DNA of 64,000 nt from an uncultured Treponema sp. (GTDB lineage: Bacteria > Spirochaetota > Spirochaetia > Treponematales > Treponemataceae), in contig NZ_CAKVAM010000002.1 in the NCBI RefSeq assembly GCF_934725225.1, positions 310,001-374,000 on the forward strand, in the 5' to 3' direction. Each line of letters starts with the position of its first letter. Positions within the stretch are counted from its first letter, which is position 1. Positions 1-8,896 of the stretch are shown here, one piece after another. The position numbers and the translations under genes were made by a program. Under the pieces are notes generated by a model. The model saw only the letters and a program-made list of their open reading frames with translations. It was not told where the DNA came from and made no database searches.

Positions 1-521
1 ATGACATCGGAGCTGAAGTTTCAACAGGAAAAAAGAGCGGAATAAAAGGCGCGTTTCCTCAGCTTTTGAAATTTATTTTGATTGGTGTTGCTGCTGTAAT
101 TTTCATTGTTACTATCGTAGTTGTTACAACTGCTATTTTAAATAAAGGCGGAAAAACACCTTCACAGTCAATTCCAATCAGCGAGGAATATACTGTAAAA
201 AGAGAATCTTATGACTGGTACACTTCTTTGGATCAGATTCGCACATCAACAAGCGATCCTGTTCCGGCGAGTGTGAGCGTTACAATTGCGCTTGGCTACA
301 AAAAGGAGGACAAGGCGGCTTCAACTGAAATCACAGAGCGCCGTATTGAAATCATTGACTTTTTGAGAAGATTTTTTTCAGAGCAGACTGTTGAAGATTT
401 GCGTCCGCAGAATGAGGAAGTTCTAAGACAGCAAATCCGCGACCAGATAAACGATGATATTTTAAGCAACTCCAGAATACGCGATGTTCGTTTTACAGGA
501 AAGGATGTTGTTCAGCAGTAA
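1..521 (+). CDS. fliL: Flagellar basal-body protein FliL (5' end outside window)
   Basis: FliL is a single-span inner-membrane protein that surrounds the stator near the motor and affects torque and stator function. The frame is open from base 3 back to the window edge, so the TTG at 66 is internal and the N-terminus lies upstream. What is visible is a short basic cytoplasmic stretch, one strong membrane helix (FILIGVAAVIFIVTIVVV), then a periplasmic domain with the typical TITERRIEIIDFLRRFF-like region and a C-terminal strand ending near position 519. fliM follows 23 bp later, matching the fliL-fliM order of treponemal motility operons. Identification rests on topology, C-terminal pattern and context. 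Confidence 0.9.
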   Translation, partial: DIGAEVSTGKKSGIKGAFPQLLKFILIGVAAVIFIVTIVVVTTAILNKGGKTPSQSIPISEEYTVKRESYDWYTSLDQIRTSTSDPVPASVSVTIALGYKKEDKAASTEITERRIEIIDFLRRFFSEQTVEDLRPQNEEVLRQQIRDQINDDILSNSRIRDVRFTGKDVVQQ

Positions 522-544
522 GCTGAAAAAAGGTGGAATGAGAC

Positions 545-1579
545 ATGAATGAAGTTCTGTCACAGGATGAAATTGACCAGCTCCTTCAGGCTATAAGCAC
601 TGGCGAAAGCGAAGCAGATGAATTTAAGCCGGTTACCGATACCAGGCGTATAAAAATCTACGACTTCCGCCGTCCTGATAAATTTTCAAAGGAGCAGATT
701 CGCACGGTTTCCAATATGCACGAAACTTTTGCGCGTCTTACAACAACAAGCCTTTCTGCCCAGCTGCGTACTTTGGTTCATGTCCATGTTGCTTCCGTAG
801 ACCAGCTGACTTACGAGGAATTCATTCGTTCTATTCCAACGCCTACAACTTTGGCTGTAATAAACATGGATCCTTTAAAAGGAAACGCAGTTCTTGAAAT
901 TGCTCCTGAAATTACATTTATAATAATTGACCGTCTTTTTGGCGGCTCTGGAGATACAGGCGGAAAAGTAAACCGCGACCTTACAGATATTGAGCAGTCT
1001 GTTATGGAAGGAATCATCGTCCGCATTTTGGCGAACATGAGAGAAGCTTGGACTCAGGTTATAGACTTGCGCCCGCGTCTTCAGCAGATTGAAACAAATC
1101 CGCAGTTTGCCCAAATTGTTCCTCCGAGCGAAATGGTCATCCTTGTTACTTTGGAAATAAAAATAGGTGAGGAAGCGGGTATGATGAATATCTGTATTCC
1201 TTATATAACGATTGAGCCGATTGTTTCAAAACTTTCGTCTTCTTTCTGGTTCAGTTCAGTTAGAAGAAGCTCCACAACTCAGTACCTTGGAACTCTCAAG
1301 GAAAAACTTGCGGATGTTGAGATGGAGCTTGTTGCGGACATTGGTTCGATAAATGTTCCTATTAGAGATGTTCTAAGCCTTAGGACAGGCGATGTTATAA
1401 GGCTTAACACTATAAAGGTTGGAGAGCCGCTTACATTAAGTGTGGGCAGCAAGAAGAAATTCTACTGTCAGCCTGGCGTTGTCGGGAAAAAGGTTGCCGT
1501 TCAGATTATTGAAAAAATCGACGAGCAGGAAACTGAAAATTTTGAAGAATTAACACCAGAAGGAGACGATAACCTATGA
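545..1579 (+). CDS. fliM: Flagellar motor switch protein FliM
   Basis: FliM is the C-ring switch protein that binds phosphorylated CheY and helps set the direction of rotation. The 344-residue product has the usual length. It opens with the CheY-P-binding peptide (VLSQDEIDQLLQAI), followed by a CheC-like middle domain (about 45-230, including LFGGSGD) and a C-terminal SpoA/FliN-like domain (about 260-335). An AGGTGG ribosome binding site lies just before the ATG. The stop overlaps the fliY start (ATGA), which indicates translational coupling of two proteins of the same complex. Confidence 0.96.
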   Translation: MNEVLSQDEIDQLLQAISTGESEADEFKPVTDTRRIKIYDFRRPDKFSKEQIRTVSNMHETFARLTTTSLSAQLRTLVHVHVASVDQLTYEEFIRSIPTPTTLAVINMDPLKGNAVLEIAPEITFIIIDRLFGGSGDTGGKVNRDLTDIEQSVMEGIIVRILANMREAWTQVIDLRPRLQQIETNPQFAQIVPPSEMVILVTLEIKIGEEAGMMNICIPYITIEPIVSKLSSSFWFSSVRRSSTTQYLGTLKEKLADVEMELVADIGSINVPIRDVLSLRTGDVIRLNTIKVGEPLTLSVGSKKKFYCQPGVVGKKVAVQIIEKIDEQETENFEELTPEGDDNL

Positions 1580-2817
1580 GTGAAGGATCTATATCACAGG
1601 AAGAAATCGATGCATTGCTGTCCGGCGTAGATGTCGGCGGACTTGGTTCAGGCGGCTCGTTTAATTCTGCTCCAGAGGTTGACATTGATGTTCCAACATT
1701 GCAGAATTTCGCTGGAACTATAAAAGACAAGCTTGCTGAAGTCATTAAGAATATGACCGAAAAGGACACTGTTCCGGGGGCTCCTGTTGTTGAGGCGATT
1801 GGACGTGATCAGCTGCTTGCAAAGCTCCCGGAAGAAGCTGTGGCTGTAATGGCGGACTTCTCTTCTGGACTAAGCGGCGACCATCTTTTCCTTATGTCCC
1901 CGGAATTTGCGACAAAGCTTGTTGGATATATAAACAAAGAGGAAAATCCTGCTCTTGATGACATGGGACTTTCTGTAATTTCAGAAGTAGTTTCATCTCA
2001 TTCGGGCGCGGAAATAACAGAGCTTAGCAAAGGCGGAAAACTTCCGGGACTTGCAACAAATCCACCAGAAGCTGTAAAAGAGCCAAAGGCAATGATTCGT
2101 ATGCCTCAAGGAACTTTTGCTTGCTTTACATATCCTGTTACTGTTGGCGGCGAGCAGTTTACCTTGTGGGAAGCTGTAAGCGGTTCTGCTGCTGACGGAA
2201 TGGCTCGTGCTCTTGGCGGCGGTTCAAAACCTGCTTCACAGCCAGCTGCATCTGTAAATTCTGGAATGGATAGCACTTCTGCTATGGGCGGCGCTCCGCA
2301 GATGTCTTCTTCTTCCGCAGGATTTACTCAGCAGCCAATGATGGGCGGAATGCAGATGGGTGGAAACATGATGGGAATGCAGCAGATGCAGCCTAATCCG
2401 GCGATGATGGGAGGTATGCAGATGGGTGGAAACATGATGGGAATGCAGCAGATGCAGCCTAACGCTTCAATGATGGGCGGAATGCAGATGCAGACTCCTC
2501 CGAATGTTCAGTCATTGCAGTTCCCGAATTTTTCGCAGTCTGTAGGCGGCAGCGAGCAGGGAAATATCAACTTGATTATGGATGTTTTCATGGAAATGAC
2601 GGTCGAACTTGGCCGCACCAAGAAAACAATCAAGGATATTCTGGGACTTGGCGAGGGAACAATCATCGAGCTTGACAAGCTTGCCGGTGAGCCTGTTGAT
2701 ATTCTGGTAAACCACAAGCCTATTGCCAAGGGCGAAGTTGTAGTTATTGATGAGAACTTCGGTGTTCGTGTTACAGAAATTCTTCCGTCTCTTGAACATG
2801 TGGCTTCATCTATGTAA
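1576..2817 (+). CDS. fliY: Flagellar motor switch phosphatase/FliN-type protein FliY
   Basis: FliY is the FliN-class C-ring subunit found in spirochaetes and Firmicutes; it often also dephosphorylates CheY-P. The 413 residues contain an N-terminal EIDALL peptide like that of FliM (about 6-14), a CheC-like domain (about 50-210), a Met/Gln/Gly-rich linker encoded by a 66-bp tandem repeat, and a C-terminal SpoA domain (about 335-405, with TKKTIKDILGLGEGTIIELD). The ATG overlaps the fliM stop, and GGAG lies 12 bp upstream. The low-complexity linker is the unusual part and varies by whole 22-residue units. Confidence 0.93.
   Translation: MSEGSISQEEIDALLSGVDVGGLGSGGSFNSAPEVDIDVPTLQNFAGTIKDKLAEVIKNMTEKDTVPGAPVVEAIGRDQLLAKLPEEAVAVMADFSSGLSGDHLFLMSPEFATKLVGYINKEENPALDDMGLSVISEVVSSHSGAEITELSKGGKLPGLATNPPEAVKEPKAMIRMPQGTFACFTYPVTVGGEQFTLWEAVSGSAADGMARALGGGSKPASQPAASVNSGMDSTSAMGGAPQMSSSSAGFTQQPMMGGMQMGGNMMGMQQMQPNPAMMGGMQMGGNMMGMQQMQPNASMMGGMQMQTPPNVQSLQFPNFSQSVGGSEQGNINLIMDVFMEMTVELGRTKKTIKDILGLGEGTIIELDKLAGEPVDILVNHKPIAKGEVVVIDENFGVRVTEILPSLEHVASSM
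2338..2490 (+). repeat. 66-bp tandem repeat inside fliY
   Basis: Two nearly identical 66-bp units (2338-2403 and 2404-2469) and a partial third (2470-2490) encode a 22-residue Met/Gln/Gly unit beginning MMGGMQMGGNMMGMQQMQPN. The unit length is a multiple of three, so copy-number change would alter linker length without breaking the frame. Confidence 0.9.
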
Positions 2818-2831
2818 AAATAAATTTGCAA

Positions 2832-2866
2832 GGGGCTTTTGAATTTCATTGAAGTTTAAAAGCTCC
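2832..2866 (+). other. Intercistronic hairpin between fliY and fliO
   Basis: GGGGCTTTT (2832-2840) pairs with AAAAGCTCC (2858-2866) with one G-U pair. No T-run follows, so it is not a standard terminator. It could stabilise or process the mRNA in the 121-bp gap between fliY and fliO. Confidence 0.4.
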
Positions 2867-2938
2867 GTCAAATATAAAAGCGGCAGGCTTGGAATGCGGT
2901 GGGGATAACGCAAATGGTCTGTTGCTTTGGGTGGGAAA

Positions 2939-3604
2939 ATGAATTATTCAAAAATAAAAATTTTAGCGGCAATGCTGGCTTTATGCGCCGGACTTTCTTT
3001 TGCCCAGCAGTCTTCGTCTCCTTCCGAAAATCTTACTTCCGCGCAAATTGAAAATTCTCAGATTTCATTAGACTTTTCAGAAAATTCTGATTCTGGAGAT
3101 TCAGGCGAAAATGCTTTTAGCTCTTCTGGCTCTTTCGGCGGAATCGGAATTTTTGTGCGCATGATTCTTGTTTTGGGAATCATAATTGCGGCGATTTATT
3201 TTTTGTTCAAATTTATGCGCAAGTCTATGGGCGTTGAGCCGGTTACGGAAGACGATGTTTTTTTGCGCAAAGTTTCGTTTATAAGTCTTGGCGAAGGAAA
3301 ATCCGTTCAAATTGTAAGTCTTTGGAACAAGGCGTTTATTCTTGGAGTTTCTGACAATTCCGTTTCGCTTATAAAAGAAATTGACGACAAAGATTTAATT
3401 GACGCGATGAACCGCTATGCCGACATGAACAGCAATGCGAAGAAACCGCGTTCATTTGAAGAAATCCTTCAGCTTTTTATGCCCGGAAAAAAAGAGGAAT
3501 CCAAGGAAAATATTCCGGCCGCAAAAAAATCAGCTTATGACAAAGGCACAATGGATCTTATAAATTCCTTGAAGGGCAAAATGGTTGGCGGAGAAGAAAA
3601 ATGA
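2939..3604 (+). CDS. fliO: Flagellar export protein FliO/FliZ
   Basis: FliO is a bitopic chaperone-like protein that helps assemble the FliP/Q/R export gate. From the ATG at 2939 (upstream TTG 2927 is also open) the product is about 221 residues. It has a cleavable-looking signal peptide ending LSFAQQ, a Ser/Glu-rich periplasmic stretch, one membrane helix (MILVLGIIIAAIYFLF), then a cytoplasmic domain. The stop overlaps the fliP start (ATGA). Position directly before fliP supports the call, since FliO sequences are poorly conserved. The GGGTGGG before the ATG is close and start choice is not certain. Confidence 0.85.
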   Translation: MNYSKIKILAAMLALCAGLSFAQQSSSPSENLTSAQIENSQISLDFSENSDSGDSGENAFSSSGSFGGIGIFVRMILVLGIIIAAIYFLFKFMRKSMGVEPVTEDDVFLRKVSFISLGEGKSVQIVSLWNKAFILGVSDNSVSLIKEIDDKDLIDAMNRYADMNSNAKKPRSFEEILQLFMPGKKEESKENIPAAKKSAYDKGTMDLINSLKGKMVGGEEK

Positions 3605-4446
3605 AAAAACTTTTCTTGCTGAAAAAACGTTTTTTTAAATTCGCTGTTGCGCTTTTAGTTTGCACTTGCTGCTTTTTTCCATTGTCATCGCAAAGCCAGA
3701 ATAATTTTCCAGAAGGCTCTTCTAGCGGAACTACAGAAATGAACCGCCGAATAACTGGCTTGGATTTTCCGAATTTGAGTTTTTCCGCGACAGCACCTCG
3801 CTCTGGAAATGAAGTTGCGTTTAGTGTGCAGCTTTTGCTTCTTCTTACACTTTTAACTCTTGCGCCGAGCATTTTTATTTTGATGACTTGCTTTTTGCGC
3901 TTTTCGATTGTCCTTGACTTTATAAAAAGGGCGCTTTCTTTACAGCAAGTTCCGCCGACCGCAGTTCTGAATGGAATTGCAATTTTTATGACGCTTTTCT
4001 GCATGTGGCCGACATTCAGGCAGATTTACACGGATTCTTTTCAGCCGCTTTCGAATAATGAAATTACTTTGACAGAAGCTATTGAAAAAGCAGAGTCGCC
4101 TATAAGAATTTTTATGTTCCGCCAGATGGGAAACGACAAAAACAGCATTCGAACTTTTATGACAATGGCTGGGCTTGAGCGTCCGGCTAATGCTTCCGAT
4201 GTTCCGACTTATGTTTTGATTCCAGCTTATATTCTGCATGAGCTTACAGTCGCATTTAAAATAGGAATTCTTCTATATATTCCGTTTATTGTAATTGACA
4301 TGGTTGTTGCAAGCATTCTTATGAGCATGGGAATGATGATGCTTCCGCCTGTGCAAATTTCCATGCCGTTCAAGCTTATGCTTTTTGTTCTTGTTGACGG
4401 CTGGCATCTTTTGACTCAGCAGCTTTTTGTGAGTGTCTTGCGTTAA
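3601..4446 (+). CDS. fliP: Flagellar export gate protein FliP
   Basis: FliP forms the core pentamer of the type III export gate in the inner membrane. The 281 residues comprise a signal-like N-terminal helix, a short periplasmic stretch, then the FliP family region with helices at about 77-105 (LLLLLTLLTLAPSIFILMT), 120-140 and two near the C-terminus (IPFIVIDMVVASILMSMGMM). The segment ILHELTVAFKIGILLYIPF is typical of the family. It begins within the fliO stop codon. Confidence 0.96.
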   Translation: MKKLFLLKKRFFKFAVALLVCTCCFFPLSSQSQNNFPEGSSSGTTEMNRRITGLDFPNLSFSATAPRSGNEVAFSVQLLLLLTLLTLAPSIFILMTCFLRFSIVLDFIKRALSLQQVPPTAVLNGIAIFMTLFCMWPTFRQIYTDSFQPLSNNEITLTEAIEKAESPIRIFMFRQMGNDKNSIRTFMTMAGLERPANASDVPTYVLIPAYILHELTVAFKIGILLYIPFIVIDMVVASILMSMGMMMLPPVQISMPFKLMLFVLVDGWHLLTQQLFVSVLR

Positions 4447-4482
4447 AAACTTTGACATCCGGCTTTTGAATGGGAGGAAATT

Positions 4483-4752
4483 ATGTCGTTGAATCTTATT
4501 AATAATTTAGTTCGCGGTGGAATTTTGCAGGTTTTTCTTATGTGCGCTCCTATTCTTGGTGCGGCTCTTTTGGTGGGACTTATCGTTGCGATTTTTCAGG
4601 CTACAACTTCGATTCAAGAGCAGACACTTACTTTCTTGCCAAAGTTCCTTACGATTCTTTTTGTAATTGCTTTGCTTGGCGGATTTATGTTTAGTTCTTT
4701 GGCTCAATATTTCCGCGGAATTCTCGATTTGATTCCGGCTATGGCAAGATAG
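4483..4752 (+). CDS. fliQ: Flagellar export gate protein FliQ
   Basis: FliQ is a two-helix export gate subunit wrapped around FliP/FliR. The 89-residue product has two membrane helices (about 15-40 and 52-75) joined by the conserved FQATTSIQEQTLTFLPK loop. A GGGAGG ribosome binding site precedes the ATG, and fliR starts 1 bp after the stop. Confidence 0.96.
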   Translation: MSLNLINNLVRGGILQVFLMCAPILGAALLVGLIVAIFQATTSIQEQTLTFLPKFLTILFVIALLGGFMFSSLAQYFRGILDLIPAMAR

Positions 4753-4753
4753 A

Positions 4754-5575
4754 ATGCTTGAGCGGATTGTTTCTAACGCGCCTGTTTTTCTCTTTGTTGC
4801 GGTAAGATGCTTTGCCACGATAATGACGCTTCCGCTTTTTTCTTCAAGAACTGTTCCAAGAACTGCAAAAATCGCGCTTGCAGGCTACATGGCGTTTTTT
4901 ATTTTTCCGCAGATTTCTTTGACGGACGGAATTTTTTCTTCGTATAAAAATTATATTTCACCTGAAGGAAATTTTACGCTTGAATATATTTTTCTGCTTG
5001 CCGGTGAAGCGATGATTGGAATAATCCTTGGATTTTTTGTGCAGATTATTTTTGCTTCGTTCAGTACAGCCGGACAGTTTTTTGCGTTCCAGATGGGACT
5101 TAGCGCGAGCGAAGTTTACGATTCACTTAGCCAAGTTGAAAATCCGCTTATGGGACAATTTTTCAACTTTATGGCGATGCTTGTTTTTTTGCAGAACAAC
5201 TGGCTTCAGATGCTGCTTTTAAAAGGAATGTCTGAAAGCTTCAAAGTTATAAGCGCAATTTCAATAGTAGACAATTCGCGTTTTCTTGCGGAATTTATGA
5301 TGAAGTCGCTTACCTTGCTTTTTAAAGACGCGCTGATTATTGCGCTGCCGGTTATGGCGTCTCTTTTTTTAATAAATGTTACGGTCGGAATTCTTTCAAA
5401 GGCGGCTCCTCAGATGAATTTGCTTTCGGAAGGATTTCCTGTTCTTATGCTGACTGCATATTTTTTGATTTTTGTTCTTGTTCCGCAGTTCATTGAGTTT
5501 TTTGAAGGCTGCTTTAAAGGCGGAATTTTTGAAATCGAAAAGCTTTTTATCGGACTTAAAGGAGGCGGACAGTGA
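4754..5575 (+). CDS. fliR: Flagellar export gate protein FliR
   Basis: FliR is the single-copy subunit that closes the FliP5-FliR gate. The product has 273 residues and about six hydrophobic helices. The recognisable segment around 90-120 (FFAFQMGLSASEVYD) resembles the family GxQxGxxxA region, and ALPVMASLFLINVTVGIL follows near 190. Its end overlaps the GTG start of flhB, suggesting coupled translation; in some bacteria the two are fused. Confidence 0.95.
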   Translation: MLERIVSNAPVFLFVAVRCFATIMTLPLFSSRTVPRTAKIALAGYMAFFIFPQISLTDGIFSSYKNYISPEGNFTLEYIFLLAGEAMIGIILGFFVQIIFASFSTAGQFFAFQMGLSASEVYDSLSQVENPLMGQFFNFMAMLVFLQNNWLQMLLLKGMSESFKVISAISIVDNSRFLAEFMMKSLTLLFKDALIIALPVMASLFLINVTVGILSKAAPQMNLLSEGFPVLMLTAYFLIFVLVPQFIEFFEGCFKGGIFEIEKLFIGLKGGGQ

Positions 5576-6672
5576 TTGACTTGCAGTGGTTCGCCGCGGA
5601 AGATGAAGGCAAGACAGAAGAAGCTTCGGAACAGAAACTCAGCAAAGCAAGAAAAGAAGGTCGCGTTGCAAAAAGCCAGGAGCTGAACGGAACTGTTGTG
5701 TTCCTTTTTGTTGTCGCAGTTCTTATTTTGCTGGCTCCTTGGTTTTATAACAAAATCTGCGAAATGATGATTTTTTACTTTAACAATGTAAATGCCCAGA
5801 AAATTGACGATGCAAGATTTTATTATATTTTTCTGCGGAATCTTCTTCCGATTGTGCTTCCTTTGTCGCTTGCAGGAATTCTTGCTGGCGTCATAATAAA
5901 TTTAGTCCAGAACAGAGGATTCATTTTTACAACAAAAACAATAGAGCCAAAGTTTTCAAAAATCGTTCCTAAATTCGGCGAGTACTTTAAAAAGACTTTG
6001 TTTTCGATGATGGGGCTTTTTAACATTGCAAAGTCGCTTTTAAAAGTTGCCATTATCGTTGCGGTCGCGGTTCTTCTTATCCGGCTGGATTTGGCTAAGA
6101 CTCTCGGATTTTTAAAGGCTGGCGGAATTGATTTGGCGTTGCGTTCTGTTTCTGGAATGGTTGCCCAGCTGCTCGTTGTTTCTGCTGTTATTCTGATTGT
6201 AATCGGCGTGTTCGATTATGTAATGCAGCGCAGGGAATTTAAAGAGCAGATGAAAATGACCAAGCAGGAAGTAAAAGAGGAATTCAAGGAAAGTGAAGGC
6301 GACCCGGAAGTAAAAGGCAGGCTTGAATCCGCGCAAAAAGAAATGCTTTCACAAAATATGCCGAAAGCTGTCCGCGAGTCTGATGTTGTAATTACAAACC
6401 CTACGCATTATGCTGTTTCCCTTCAGTGGAAGCAGGAACAGCAAGATGCGCCGATGATTACTGCGAAAGGAACTGACAATACCGCGCAGACAATGAAAAA
6501 AATCGCCGCTGAAAATGATGTTCCGATAATCGAAAACCGTCCTCTTGCCCGCGGACTTTACGCAGATACAGAAGTTGGCGACATAATTCCTACATCTTAT
6601 TTGCGGGCTATTGCGGCTGTTTATGCGCAGGTTGGCTTTATGAATAAGGAAAGAAACAAAAAATCCACTTAA
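5572..6672 (+). CDS. flhB: Flagellar export switch protein FlhB
   Basis: FlhB controls the switch from hook to filament export by autocleavage. The 366-residue product starts at a GTG with a strong AAAGGAGG upstream. The N-terminal EDEGKTEEASEQKLSKARKE region, four membrane helices and a cytoplasmic domain with the autocleavage motif NPTH (in VVITNPTHYAVSL) are all present. The motif is intact, so cleavage between Asn and Pro is expected. Confidence 0.97.
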   Translation: MIDLQWFAAEDEGKTEEASEQKLSKARKEGRVAKSQELNGTVVFLFVVAVLILLAPWFYNKICEMMIFYFNNVNAQKIDDARFYYIFLRNLLPIVLPLSLAGILAGVIINLVQNRGFIFTTKTIEPKFSKIVPKFGEYFKKTLFSMMGLFNIAKSLLKVAIIVAVAVLLIRLDLAKTLGFLKAGGIDLALRSVSGMVAQLLVVSAVILIVIGVFDYVMQRREFKEQMKMTKQEVKEEFKESEGDPEVKGRLESAQKEMLSQNMPKAVRESDVVITNPTHYAVSLQWKQEQQDAPMITAKGTDNTAQTMKKIAAENDVPIIENRPLARGLYADTEVGDIIPTSYLRAIAAVYAQVGFMNKERNKKST

Positions 6673-6769
6673 AAGTTACTTTTTGCCGTTTTCAAAATCC
6701 TTTTTTTGTTGTAGAATAAAAAGACATTATATTTCTAAATTGAAGCTTTTTAGTTAGGGTGGGGACTCG

Positions 6770-8896
6770 ATGGCGGAAAAGCGCGGCTCAAGCGGTAGTA
6801 TTTTAAATTTTATTTTACGCAATTCACTGGCGGTAGGCATTATCGTCGTTGTTTTGTTTATGTTTATTCCGCTTCCAACTGCTTTTATTGACCTTGCAAT
6901 GGTTATAAACCTTGCGCTTTCTTTTATAATTCTTTTGACCGTTATCTATATGAAGCGTGCTGCGGATTTTACATCGTTTCCGCGGGTCGTCCTTATAACA
7001 ACAATTTTTGGTCTTGCGATAAACATTTCTTCCACTAGAAATATTCTTGTTCATCCGGTAAAAACTTCCGGGCACATGGCTGGACAGAGCGAAATGGTTC
7101 AGGCGTTTGCGAACATTGTTGCTGGCGATAAAGTTTTAATTGGATTTATAATTTTCATTATTTTGATTGTTGTTCAGGTTCTTGTAATTACAAAAGGCGC
7201 GGACCGTGTTTCTGAAGTTACGGCGCGTTTTACTTTGGATGCCATGAACAACAAGATGTTTACGATTCAGAATCAGATTAACAACGGTTCTATCACAGAA
7301 GAAGAAGGCGAGCGGAAAATCAATCAGCTTAGGCAGGAAATCGACTTTTATTCTGCAATGGACGGTTCTTCTAAATTTGTAAGCGGAAACGTAAAGGCTG
7401 GAATTTTCATTACAGTTGTAAACCTTATCGGCGGAATTGTAACTGGAACAATGGCAGGCGCTTCTATAACTGACGCTCTTGACAGCTATGCGAAACTTAC
7501 GATTGGCGACGGACTTATGTCTCAGCTTCCGTCTTTGTTGCTTTCTTTTTCAACAGGACTTTTGATTACTGGAAGCAACGACGGCGACTTGCTTTCAGAT
7601 CAGCTCAAAGAGCAGTTTTCTGCAAATGGAACAATTTATGTTATTGTTGGAGCTACATTGGCGGCTCTTGGAATTGCGTTCCATAATGGAGCAACTGCGA
7701 CTCTTGTTCCGATTGGAATTTTGTTTGTTTTTGTTGGCACTCGGCTTTCGCGCTTAAAGACAAAAGAAGAAGAGCAAAAGGCGGTGGAAGCAGAAAAAGC
7801 AAAAAATTCTCCGCAAAAAGGAAATGGCGGTCCTGAAGAAATTTCTCCTGTTGTAAAACTAGACGACCTTTCACTTGAAATTGGATATGCGCTCATTCCT
7901 CTTGTTGATGATGAAAAAGGCGCGGAGCTTATGTCGCGTGTAAAAAGAATCCGCCGTGAAGCTGCTCTTGACCTTGGACTTGTTATTCCGCCGATTCATA
8001 TTATGGATCAAATGGAACTTTCGCCGGAAGAATATTCGTTTAAAATCCGCGGAATTGAAGCTGGAAGAGGACGGCTTAAGCTTGGGCATTTTATGTGCCT
8101 GAACACTGGAAATGTTCCTAAAGACAGAGAAATTGTCGGAGAAAAAACAAAAGACCCTGCGTTTGGAATGGATGCAATCTGGCTTCCTGATTCAAAGCGG
8201 CTTGAAGCTGAAAAAGCCGGATATGCGGTGATTGACGCTCCTACTATAATTGCAACTCATCTTACGGAACTTATAAGACGCAACGCTTCTAAAATTCTTA
8301 GCCGCCAGAGTGTCAGCGCGATTATTGAAGAAATCAAGAAAACGAATCCTGTTGTTGTTGATGAAGTTACAACCGGCGACCACAGATTTTCTTACGGTGA
8401 AATTGAAGCCGTTCTTAAAAATCTTCTTGAAGAGCAGGTCAGCATCCGCAACATGGTTGTTATTCTTGAAACTTTGGGAGACTACGGAAAACTTACACGC
8501 GATTCTTGGACTCTTACAGAAAAAGTGCGTGAAGCTCTTGGCGCGCAGATTTGCCAGCAATATGCGGATGAAAACAAAGTTCTTCACGTGCTTAATCTTT
8601 CGCAGAGCCTTGCCCAGAAAATTCTTGACCACAGAGCCGATATGCCGGGCAAAGGTCCTATTGTCGCTTTTGATCCTGTTGACGCAAGAAATTATATTTC
8701 TACAATGAGCAATGCGGTTGCCGCTGTCCGTGAAAGAAATTATCTTCCTATTATTTTGTGTCCGTCTGAAGTTCGCCGGCTTGTAAAGTCTTCTACAGAA
8801 CTTGAAATGCCTGGAATAATAGTTTTGTCTATAAACGAAGTGATGGCAGCTTCGCCAAATATAAAAGTTGAATCTCTTGGAGAAATAAATGGCTGA
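6770..8896 (+). CDS. flhA: Flagellar export protein FlhA
   Basis: FlhA is the nonameric export gate protein that docks substrate-chaperone complexes. The 708 residues include about eight membrane helices (up to about residue 330), a charged linker, and a large cytoplasmic domain. The FHIPEP signature is altered: RVSEVTARFTLDAM is followed by NNKMFTIQNQ instead of the usual PGKQMAIDAD. I believe this is typical of treponemes but cannot check. A 97-bp gap with its own GGGTGGGG site separates it from flhB, so an internal promoter is possible. It overlaps flhF by 8 bp. Confidence 0.96.
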   Translation: MAEKRGSSGSILNFILRNSLAVGIIVVVLFMFIPLPTAFIDLAMVINLALSFIILLTVIYMKRAADFTSFPRVVLITTIFGLAINISSTRNILVHPVKTSGHMAGQSEMVQAFANIVAGDKVLIGFIIFIILIVVQVLVITKGADRVSEVTARFTLDAMNNKMFTIQNQINNGSITEEEGERKINQLRQEIDFYSAMDGSSKFVSGNVKAGIFITVVNLIGGIVTGTMAGASITDALDSYAKLTIGDGLMSQLPSLLLSFSTGLLITGSNDGDLLSDQLKEQFSANGTIYVIVGATLAALGIAFHNGATATLVPIGILFVFVGTRLSRLKTKEEEQKAVEAEKAKNSPQKGNGGPEEISPVVKLDDLSLEIGYALIPLVDDEKGAELMSRVKRIRREAALDLGLVIPPIHIMDQMELSPEEYSFKIRGIEAGRGRLKLGHFMCLNTGNVPKDREIVGEKTKDPAFGMDAIWLPDSKRLEAEKAGYAVIDAPTIIATHLTELIRRNASKILSRQSVSAIIEEIKKTNPVVVDEVTTGDHRFSYGEIEAVLKNLLEEQVSIRNMVVILETLGDYGKLTRDSWTLTEKVREALGAQICQQYADENKVLHVLNLSQSLAQKILDHRADMPGKGPIVAFDPVDARNYISTMSNAVAAVRERNYLPIILCPSEVRRLVKSSTELEMPGIIVLSINEVMAASPNIKVESLGEING

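Noticed and set aside
2818..2938. Terminator splitting the flagellar operon after fliY
   Set aside because: The hairpin has no following T-run and the downstream genes lack a visible promoter, so it is listed as an intercistronic hairpin only.
6673..6769. Promoter in the flhB-flhA gap
   Set aside because: TTGTTG and TATATT with a 16-bp spacer can be placed, but the match is weak and the genes are otherwise arranged as one operon.
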